Notes under the pieces: generated by a model | What the model was told of the DNA's origin: nothing | Databases searched by the model: none | What the model saw: only the letters and a program-made list of their open reading frames with translations | Assembly (NCBI GenBank): GCA_039714535.1 | Contig: JBDLJC010000043.1 | Coordinates: 1 to 31,268 of the forward strand | Reading direction: 5' to 3' | Length of the DNA: 31,268 bases | Origin: JAGXFP01 sp039714535 | GTDB taxonomy: Bacteria > Desulfobacterota > Desulfobulbia > Desulfobulbales > JAGXFP01 | Made by a program: the position numbers and the translations under genes | Shown here: in pieces, positions 24,688 to 31,268 of the stretch | Layout of the letters: every line of letters starts with the position of its first letter | How positions within the stretch are numbered: position 1 is the stretch's first letter

Positions 24688-27600
24688 TTACTCCTGATGC
24701 TGATGATGGACCGGTTTCAGCCTGAACAGGTTCCTGATATCCTCCAAAACATAGTAGATGGTCGGAATCAACAGCAGGGTGATGCCGGTAGCGAAGAGGA
24801 TGCCGAAGGCCAGGCTGATCGCCATCGGGATCAGGAATTGGGCCTGGGTACTGGTTTCGAGGATCATCGGCGCCAGACCGAAGAAGGTGGTCAGCGAGGT
24901 CAGGAGAATCGGCCGAAAACGGCGCTGGCCGGCCTTGAGAATTGATTCGTGCATCTCCTCCCCATTCTTTCTGGCCTGATTGATCCGGTCGATCAGCAAC
25001 AGTGAATCATTGATCACCACCCCGGACAGGGCAACGATGCCGAACAGGCTCAAGATACTGAGGTCGTAACCGATCAGCAGATGGCCGAGAATGGCCCCGA
25101 CAACCCCGAAGGGAATAGCTGTCATGATCAACAGCGGCTGGCTGTAGCTTTTGAAGGGGATGGCTAAAAGGGCGTACATCACGAAAAGGGCCAGCACAAA
25201 GCCTCTCCCCATGGACTGCATTGAGTCGCGCCGCTCCTTCTCCTCTCCTTCGAGATCATAGGTCAGGCCAGGGTAATCGGCAGTCAGGTCGGTCAGGATA
25301 CCGGTGGTCAGGTCGGCGAGGATCTCTTCAGCGTTGGCCACCTTGTTGTCGACGCTGGCGGAAACATTTATCACCCTTTTGCGGTCGGTGCGGTTGATGA
25401 CGCTGTAGCCTCTGCCCGCCTCCAGATTGGCGGCCTGGCGCAAGGGGATCTCGCCGCCGGTTGGGGCCCTGATCCGCATATTTTCAAGAGCCTTGAGACT
25501 GCGCCGGTCTTCCTCGGGATAGCGGACCATGACCTTGACCTCATTCCGGCCTCGCTGCAACCTAAGGGCTTCGGCCCCGTAGAAGGCGCCCCTTACCTGG
25601 CGGGCCAGTTCCTCCTGGGTAATGCCCAGGGTCCGGGCCTGCGGGGTCAGGGTGAGCTTCAGTTCCTTTTTGCCGGTCGGATAGTTGTCGGCAATATCTT
25701 CCACCCCCGGGTATTCGGCCAGGACCTGTTTCATGCGGGTAGCGGCGGTTTCGAGGACACCGTAATCCTCATGCTCGAAACTGACGTCGATATTTGCCCC
25801 CATGTGGACCAGGTTGGATGCGAAGGAGAGCAGATCGACACCGGGTATCTCCCCGGCCAGTTTGCGCCAGCGCCGACTGATTTCGATCGAAGTAACATCT
25901 CTTGTTTCGGAGGGGGTCAGCAGCATGACGATGCTGGCCAGGTGGGGGGCCGATGCAGAACTGCCGCCTCGAGGCCCCCCCCTGGAGATGGTGCCGCCAG
26001 CTACCGAATAGAGATGGCGCATCACCGATCTTTCGGACGGGTCGATCTCATCGAAATGGGCTACAGTCTCCTTGGCTTTGCCGATCAGGTGTTTCTGGAC
26101 CCTGGCGGTATCTTCGACCAGGGTGCCGCGCGGCATCTCGATGTTGACGGTGATCCGGTCCCCTTCCACCAGCGGCATAAAGCGGAACTTGACAATCCCG
26201 CCCTTGACCGTGCCGATGGCCAATAGCAGCAGACCAATGGCGGCGGCAAAAGTCACGTAACGGTAGCGGATGCAGAGATCGAGAAAATCCCGGTAATGGA
26301 TGTTGATCAGCCAGTCGAGAAAACCGGTGAATTTTGCCCTGACCCGATACAGAGGGTTGGTCTTCTCCGGGGCGGCCTCCCCTTTACCCTTGTCGCCACC
26401 CAGCGAGAGATGGGCCGGCAACACGAACAGGGACTCAATCAATGAGATCAGCAGGATGGCAATGGCCACTATCGGAATAACCCGGATGAACTTACCCATG
26501 GTACCGCTGACAAAGATCAGGGGCACGAAGGCGGTCACCGAGGTGAGAATCGAGAAGGTCACCGGCACCGCCACTTCCCGGGCGCCGTCGATGGCGGCCC
26601 TGAGGTGGGACTTGCCCCGCTGGCGATGTTCGAAGACATTTTCGCCAACGACGATGGCGTCATCGACCACGATGCCGAGGGCCATGATAAAGGCGAACAG
26701 CGAAATCATATTGATCGAGACATCGGTGGCCGGCATCAGGAGCAGGGCGCCGAGAAAGGAAATCGGAATACCGAGCATCACCCAGAGGGCGAGGCGCATC
26801 TGCAGGAAGAGGCTTAAGACCAGAAAGACCATAATCAGACCCAGAAAGGCGTTTTTGATCAAGAGGTTCATCCTGCTCTGGAAGATCTCCGAGGTATCAT
26901 ACCAGGTCGAGATCTTGACCGATTCCGGCATGGAGGGAGCCTTGTCCTGGACGTACTGGTAGACCAGGTCGGAGATGACGGTCGGCTTCTGGTCACCGAC
27001 CCGGAAGACCTTGACCATGGCGGCCGGCAGATCATTGAAGCGGCCGTACTGATCAGTTTCCTCGAAATCGTCCCTGATCACGGCGATATCCTTGAGCAGG
27101 ACCTCGGTGCCGTCCTGTTTGACCACCACCGGAATATCGCCGTAGCCGGCTTCGGTGTAACGTTTTTCCTTGGTGCGGATCAGGATCTCGCCGCTTGCGG
27201 TTTTGAGGGAACCGGCCGGCAGATCGAGAGAGGTCTGGCGGATGAGCTGGGCCACCTTGGTCAGGGTCAGGTTGTAGCGGCGCAGATTGCTCTCCGAGAT
27301 CTCGATGGAGATCTCGTAGGGGCGTACCCCGCTCACCTCGGCCTGGGTGACCTCCGGCATGGCCAGCAGCTCATCGCGGACCAGTTCGGCCTGTTCCCGC
27401 AACGATCTTTCCGAGGCATCACCGTAAACCACCACCGAAATGACTTCCCGTCGGTTGACCAGTTTGGCGACAATCGGCTTTTCCGCCTCCACGGGGAAGG
27501 TGGTGATCCGATCCACTTCGTTTTTAATGTCCTGGAGGATCAGGTCAACATCTTCCCCGGAGCGGATCTTGGCATTGACGGTCCCGGCCCCTTCGGCGGC

Positions 27601-27852
27601 CACCGCCTTGATCTCGTCGATACCATCGACGGAACCGATTGCCTCTTCGACCTGGAGAATAATGCCTTCTTCCACCTCATCGGGGCTGGCGCCCGGATAA
27701 ACCACGGTGGTCGAGATCCAGTCCAATTCGATCTCCGGAAAGACCTCCTGTTTAACCTGGAAGCCAATGATCAAACCACCGACGATGAAAACCATCATCA
27801 GCAGATTAGCGGCCACATGATTGCGGGCCATCCAGCTGATCCAGCCGTTCAT
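24688..27852 (-). CDS. RND-family efflux pump, inner-membrane permease
   Basis: The 1054-aa protein is the proton-driven pump of a tripartite efflux system (AcrB/HAE-1-like). Twelve membrane spans fall in the usual two sets of 1+5, with two large periplasmic loops. The first span opens MNGWISWMARNHVAANLL, and porter-loop motifs such as YPGASPDEVEE are present. TM4 has the proton-relay pair Asp397-Asp398 (GIVVDDAIVVGENVFEH). In TM10 the relay Lys of AcrB (AKNA) is replaced: the site reads VINDS, Asn948-Asp949, a variant seen in a separate RND branch that pumps less typical substrates. The C-terminus is His-rich (HHQHQE). It overlaps the adaptor gene by 4 nt. The substrate is unknown. Confidence 0.94.
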   Translation of the reverse strand: MNGWISWMARNHVAANLLMMVFIVGGLIIGFQVKQEVFPEIELDWISTTVVYPGASPDEVEEGIILQVEEAIGSVDGIDEIKAVAAEGAGTVNAKIRSGEDVDLILQDIKNEVDRITTFPVEAEKPIVAKLVNRREVISVVVYGDASERSLREQAELVRDELLAMPEVTQAEVSGVRPYEISIEISESNLRRYNLTLTKVAQLIRQTSLDLPAGSLKTASGEILIRTKEKRYTEAGYGDIPVVVKQDGTEVLLKDIAVIRDDFEETDQYGRFNDLPAAMVKVFRVGDQKPTVISDLVYQYVQDKAPSMPESVKISTWYDTSEIFQSRMNLLIKNAFLGLIMVFLVLSLFLQMRLALWVMLGIPISFLGALLLMPATDVSINMISLFAFIMALGIVVDDAIVVGENVFEHRQRGKSHLRAAIDGAREVAVPVTFSILTSVTAFVPLIFVSGTMGKFIRVIPIVAIAILLISLIESLFVLPAHLSLGGDKGKGEAAPEKTNPLYRVRAKFTGFLDWLINIHYRDFLDLCIRYRYVTFAAAIGLLLLAIGTVKGGIVKFRFMPLVEGDRITVNIEMPRGTLVEDTARVQKHLIGKAKETVAHFDEIDPSERSVMRHLYSVAGGTISRGGPRGGSSASAPHLASIVMLLTPSETRDVTSIEISRRWRKLAGEIPGVDLLSFASNLVHMGANIDVSFEHEDYGVLETAATRMKQVLAEYPGVEDIADNYPTGKKELKLTLTPQARTLGITQEELARQVRGAFYGAEALRLQRGRNEVKVMVRYPEEDRRSLKALENMRIRAPTGGEIPLRQAANLEAGRGYSVINRTDRKRVINVSASVDNKVANAEEILADLTTGILTDLTADYPGLTYDLEGEEKERRDSMQSMGRGFVLALFVMYALLAIPFKSYSQPLLIMTAIPFGVVGAILGHLLIGYDLSILSLFGIVALSGVVINDSLLLIDRINQARKNGEEMHESILKAGQRRFRPILLTSLTTFFGLAPMILETSTQAQFLIPMAISLAFGILFATGITLLLIPTIYYVLEDIRNLFRLKPVHHQHQE

Positions 27853-29036
27853 AAGCCTTCTCCACGGTTGGCGGGACGAAGTTTCATGCCATTGGCCGCC
27901 CCGGTCAGGTTGGTGAGGATGACCCGATCGCCTGTCTCTATGCCTCCGCTGATAAATACCTCATCTTTTTCCAGACGGACAGTTTCAACGCTTTTTACCT
28001 TAAGCAGGTTGTCGTCAGTCATTACCCAGACTGTGTTGTTATCGCGCAGGGCCTGACGCGGCAACGCAAAAATTTCCTCTATGGTCCGGCCGGTGAAAGA
28101 GATATCGACAAAACTGCCAATACCCAGCGCGGGCTGCCCCTCTTCCCCTTTACTGTTTAGAAGGTAAGGGTCTTTTATATAAACAACCAGACGGGCCATC
28201 CGCCCCTGGGGATCGACTTCAGCCAGGGAGCGATCAATATTACCTTGCCAGGAGAAGCTGTTATTACCGGCCCTAAGGATAATTCTGGCTGCGGAACCGG
28301 TCACGCCGTGAGCGGGGCCGGGAATATCCAGCCAATATAAATCGTCAAGGTTGATCGGCACCACGACTTCTGCGGTATCGGTGCCGGTGACAACTACCAC
28401 CCCCGAACCGGCCTTGACATACTGGCCCCGATCAAGACTCTCCGAGCGAATCACGCAGTTGAAGGGGGCCTTGACAGTAGTCCTTTCAAGATTAATCCTG
28501 GCCTGGCGCAGGGAGGCCTGGGCTGAGGCCTGATTAGCTTTGGCGTCTTTAAGCTGCGGGCCGTAAAGGGCCAGAGAGTTAGCAGACGCATCTTGGCCTT
28601 TCTTCAGGCGGTCCCACTCCAGTCTGGCTATTTTGGCCCTGGATTCTACCGAACTCAGTTCATATTCCCTTTTCGCCAAGGTTGCCAGGGCTTGCTCCTG
28701 GGCCAGTTCGTAATCCACGGTTTCAATAGTGAAAAGCGTCTCACCTTTTTTAAAGAAACCGCCATCAATAAGCTTGGCCGAAAGTGAGGTCACCAGGCCG
28801 CTTACCTGGGGAATAATGGTAACTTCCTGGCGCGGCTGAATGGTGCCGGTGGAATTAACATTGATAACGCGGTCGGTTTTTGCCGCCACCAGGATTTCCA
28901 CCAGGGCGCCCCGATCAACCCGGGGAGTTTTAAACGGCGCTTTGCGGCTGGCGGTCATTATTTTCGCAGCACCGAGTGCCACAATAACAATTAGTATTGG
29001 CAAGCCTATTTTTATAAATTTACTCTTGGCGCTCAT
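27849..29036 (-). CDS. RND efflux periplasmic adaptor (membrane fusion protein)
   Basis: The 395-aa protein links the inner-membrane pump to the outer-membrane channel. An uncleaved-looking N-terminal span (about residues 7-28) anchors it. A split lipoyl/biotinyl-like domain follows: first half IIPQVSGLVTSLSAKLIDGG, second half TTVKAPFNCVIRSESLDRGQ. Between them is a helical hairpin with Ala/Lys/Glu repeats that contacts the channel, and beta-barrel and membrane-proximal domains follow. The hairpin is short (about 90 residues). ATGA overlaps of 4 nt join it to the genes on both sides, so the adaptor and pump are made together. Confidence 0.92.
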   Translation of the reverse strand: MSAKSKFIKIGLPILIVIVALGAAKIMTASRKAPFKTPRVDRGALVEILVAAKTDRVINVNSTGTIQPRQEVTIIPQVSGLVTSLSAKLIDGGFFKKGETLFTIETVDYELAQEQALATLAKREYELSSVESRAKIARLEWDRLKKGQDASANSLALYGPQLKDAKANQASAQASLRQARINLERTTVKAPFNCVIRSESLDRGQYVKAGSGVVVVTGTDTAEVVVPINLDDLYWLDIPGPAHGVTGSAARIILRAGNNSFSWQGNIDRSLAEVDPQGRMARLVVYIKDPYLLNSKGEEGQPALGIGSFVDISFTGRTIEEIFALPRQALRDNNTVWVMTDDNLLKVKSVETVRLEKDEVFISGGIETGDRVILTNLTGAANGMKLRPANRGEGL

Positions 29037-30448
29037 TTCTTCTCACCGTTTTCCTGTAATCGGTTGTTAATATCTGCCACCATCCAGTCGCCGCCTAATG
29101 CCTTCATCAGGCTGATCCGCTCACTGATCAATCGCCTTCGGGCGGTCAGCAACTGGGCCTGAAGTTCAAAATGGTTCTTCTGGGCGGTAAGGACCGAGAG
29201 ATAATCGGTTAACCCCGCAAAATACTGGTCTTCGGCCAGACGGAGGGTGGCGCTTGTCGCCTCATAACGTTCTTCGAGAAGTTTGATCTGCTCCTCGCCG
29301 GTTCGCCCGACGATCAGAGCGTCCTCCACTTCCTGAAAAGCTGCCAGAACTGTCTGGTGATAGCGGGCCAGTTCTTCCTCAAGAATAGCCCGACGTCGCT
29401 CTACCTCGGCCCGACGCCGGCCATAATCAAATATAGGCAAAACCGTATCCAGCACCAGGCTCCAGACTGTTCCGGAAATTTTGCTGGCATAATCGAGGCT
29501 GACGTTGCCGACGGTTGCATTCAGATTAAAGGATGGAAAGCGCGCGGCTACGGCGGCAGCCACCTCTTGATCCCTGGCCCTAAGTCTTAGTAAGGCTGCT
29601 TCAATATCGGGTCGGCGGCTGATTAGTTCAGAGGGCAGCCCTACCGGTACTTCCGGCAGGATTGCGGGTAACTCAGTCAGTTCGCCACTCAGGTTTTGGG
29701 AGGGGAATTGACCGAGGATAGTGGCCAGGGCATGGCTGCCCTTGGCCAGATTGGCCTGGAAGGTCGGTTTATTGGCCTTGGCCCCGATAATATTCTGCCG
29801 GGCCTGATATACATCCAGGGCCGGGACCAGGCCCGCCTCATAGCGGCTTTCCATTCTGGCCAGGGTGTCGGCCTGGCTGGCGATGATTTGCTCATTAAGT
29901 TCCAACTGGGCCCGCTGTTCGACGGTAAAATAGTAGAGATCGGCGACCTGGGCGGCAACAGTGATGAAGGCCGTCTTGATATCAGCAACCGAGGCTTGTC
30001 TGTTATAGGTGGCGGTGCTCCGGCCACTGCCAAGCTTATTCCAGAGATCAATCTCGTAGCCTGCTACAGCCGAGAGCCGAAGACTGCTTCCATCAAAGCT
30101 GCCCAGGGTGCTTTGCTGCTGGTCAGTACCGGCCGAACTGTTCAGGTTCAGGAATGGCAGATAGCTTGATTTACTGATCCTTTCCAGGGCGCTGAACTGG
30201 TTATAGCGGGCAATTGCCTTCTTAGCGCTTAAATTCCCGTCCAGGCCTATGCCCACCAATTCATTTAGTTTCGGGTCATTGAACCGTTCCCAGAAGCGGC
30301 CCGGTTCGCTGAAGTCCTGATCGGCCTCGGCCCCAATAAAATTCTCCGGCAATGGCCCGGGTAATTCGGGGATATTGCCGTGGTGGACACTGCAACCACT
30401 AAGGCCCAGAATCATCACCATGACGATGGCTTTATTGAAGTTTATCAT
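29033..30448 (-). CDS. Outer membrane efflux lipoprotein (NodT/OprM family)
   Basis: The 471-aa channel subunit has a lipoprotein signal peptide with lipobox LSGC (acylated Cys19). Two OEP repeats follow, each with long coiled helices and a pair of beta strands; examples are ATYNRQASVADIKTAFITVA and RRRAEVERRRAILEEELARY. SRRPDIEAALLRLRA is the conserved inter-repeat segment of NodT-type factors. The protein would form a trimeric outer-membrane and periplasmic tunnel for the RND pump. It overlaps the regulator and adaptor genes by 4 nt each. Confidence 0.93.
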   Translation of the reverse strand: MINFNKAIVMVMILGLSGCSVHHGNIPELPGPLPENFIGAEADQDFSEPGRFWERFNDPKLNELVGIGLDGNLSAKKAIARYNQFSALERISKSSYLPFLNLNSSAGTDQQQSTLGSFDGSSLRLSAVAGYEIDLWNKLGSGRSTATYNRQASVADIKTAFITVAAQVADLYYFTVEQRAQLELNEQIIASQADTLARMESRYEAGLVPALDVYQARQNIIGAKANKPTFQANLAKGSHALATILGQFPSQNLSGELTELPAILPEVPVGLPSELISRRPDIEAALLRLRARDQEVAAAVAARFPSFNLNATVGNVSLDYASKISGTVWSLVLDTVLPIFDYGRRRAEVERRRAILEEELARYHQTVLAAFQEVEDALIVGRTGEEQIKLLEERYEATSATLRLAEDQYFAGLTDYLSVLTAQKNHFELQAQLLTARRRLISERISLMKALGGDWMVADINNRLQENGEKK

Positions 30449-31077
30449 AACGGCGCCTCCATGCCGGCGGTCACAAAAGGCATCAGTAGTTTGACCAACG
30501 AGCGGGCATCATGGGCAACCGCTTCATCCATGGGCACCGGGCAACGGTCAATGGCGCGCATGGTATGGCTCAGGGAACCGATGACGAAATTGAGCCGCCA
30601 GTAGACCACATCTTTGGGTATATCCGGTAGGGCCTCGACCAGACACGTATAGAAAATTCTAATTATCGGTTTCATGTTCAGGATGAAAATATTGCGGGCC
30701 GTTTTATCCGTATCAGCCAGAGCGCGACCGATGAGGGTGATGAAATTTCTGGCGCCCGGCGCTGAGTCCGGCAGTAGAAGAGTTGGCTCGATAAAGGCCA
30801 AGAGCACAGCCGGAACATCCGGCTTTTTACCCTCCTTGGCGGCTTTTTCTTTAGCTGCGCTCAGGCCCTGTTCACGTAATTTGTTTAATGGCAGGAGCCG
30901 TCGCTCGATGACCGCGGTTATCAGCCCTTGCTTGGCGCCGAAGTGATAGTTGACTGCGGCCAGATTAACCTCGGCCTGGGAGGTGATGGCCCGCATGGAG
31001 GTGCCCCTATAACCGGTTTTGGCGAACAGTTCTTCGGCCACGTCCAGTATTTTTTCTTTGGTGTCAATCTGACTCAT
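30445..31077 (-). CDS. TetR-family transcriptional repressor of the efflux operon
   Basis: The 210-aa protein has an N-terminal TetR helix-turn-helix (EELFAKTGYRGTSMRAITSQAEV, then VNYHFGAKQGL; about residues 14-50). Its C-terminal ligand domain is of the type with DUF1956/CecR-like regulators. It is the first gene of the pump operon and overlaps the next by 4 nt, so repressor and pump share one transcript. AAAGGA lies 8 nt before the ATG at 31077. The palindrome upstream (31125-31136) lies between its promoter boxes, which predicts self-repression relieved by the pump substrate. Confidence 0.92.
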   Translation of the reverse strand: MSQIDTKEKILDVAEELFAKTGYRGTSMRAITSQAEVNLAAVNYHFGAKQGLITAVIERRLLPLNKLREQGLSAAKEKAAKEGKKPDVPAVLLAFIEPTLLLPDSAPGARNFITLIGRALADTDKTARNIFILNMKPIIRIFYTCLVEALPDIPKDVVYWRLNFVIGSLSHTMRAIDRCPVPMDEAVAHDARSLVKLLMPFVTAGMEAPL

Positions 31078-31119
31078 CTAGCTTTCCTTTTGATGGCTTG
31101 GCGCAATAACAATACAAGT

Positions 31120-31149
31120 ATTTTAAACGAACGTTTGAACTACAGTCAA
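31120..31149 (-). promoter_or_regulatory. Efflux operon promoter with overlapping TetR operator
   Basis: On the minus strand, TTGACT (31149-31144) and TAAAAT (31125-31120) stand 18 bp apart. The spacer holds the near-palindrome AAACGTTCGTTT (31136-31125): arms AAACG and CGTTT around two central bases, extended outward by TTCA and TAAA. A bound dimer would cover the core promoter. No other palindrome of this quality is near. Confidence 0.6.
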
Positions 31150-31268
31150 CAAAAAAATACCCTTATAACAGAGCCTTTTGCAAAAGTAACAAGCAGGACA
31201 ATCACACTGTAACACATTGAAATAATTGAGCTTCATGGCATTTCGTGGTAATATTTGGTGCCCCCAAA

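Noticed and set aside
1..31268. CRISPR arrays, tRNA or rRNA genes, riboswitches
   Set aside because: No regularly spaced repeats, cloverleaf or rRNA segments, or conserved riboswitch cores were seen on reading both strands.

Overview
The window comes from a Gram-negative bacterium. Lipoprotein and periplasmic signals, a tripartite RND pump, IHF and poly(A)-polymerase-type PcnB all point that way. Gene content and order (rpsA-sppA-ihfB; pcnB-bioB-bioF; YciO and FabK/NMO types) look most like Desulfobacterota or a related deltaproteobacterial lineage. That placement is inference; no rRNA or tRNA gene is present to test it.

Layout. (1) 1-3380 is a small accessory block. It starts with the tail of an IS30-type transposase, then a putative periplasmic methanethiol oxidase (mtoX/SBP56), a MauG/CcpA-type di-heme peroxidase, and a third gene cut off after about 12 codons by a decayed IS256-type element. 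A nest of palindromes follows. (2) 3381-18316 is housekeeping: ppx/gppA-guaB-guaA (minus), a YciO-family gene (plus), rpsA-sppA-ihfB (minus), HAD phosphatase-Nudix-response-regulator diguanylate cyclase (minus), then on the plus strand a nitronate monooxygenase/FabK-like flavoprotein and the overlapping pcnB-bioB-bioF set. (3) 18317-23616 is a visibly AT-rich island between bioF and mutM. A 519-bp spacer with a short inverted-repeat element leads into four tightly packed plus-strand genes: a Ser/Thr protein kinase, a compact UvrD-like SF1 helicase, a 461-aa protein of no family I recognise, and a 201-aa multi-pass membrane protein. (4) 23617-31268 holds mutM and a four-gene RND efflux operon (tetR-outer membrane factor-adaptor-pump) on the minus strand. 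Each junction of that operon overlaps by 4 nt, a strong terminator closes it, and a palindromic operator lies inside its promoter.

How the parts work together. The MtoX and MauG proteins probably form one periplasmic sulfur-compound oxidation unit, MauG-type proteins being the usual partners of MtoX. The guaB-guaA pair turns IMP into GMP. The bio genes carry out the first and last dedicated steps of the biotin ring pathway; bioA, bioD and early pimeloyl genes are not here. The pump operon should be self-repressed by its TetR protein.

The best candidate for an undescribed system is the kinase-helicase-unknown-membrane cassette at 18836-23392. Its AT-rich composition, operon packing and mix of a signalling kinase, a nucleic-acid motor and a membrane protein resemble anti-phage or other conflict systems, but I cannot match it to a named one.
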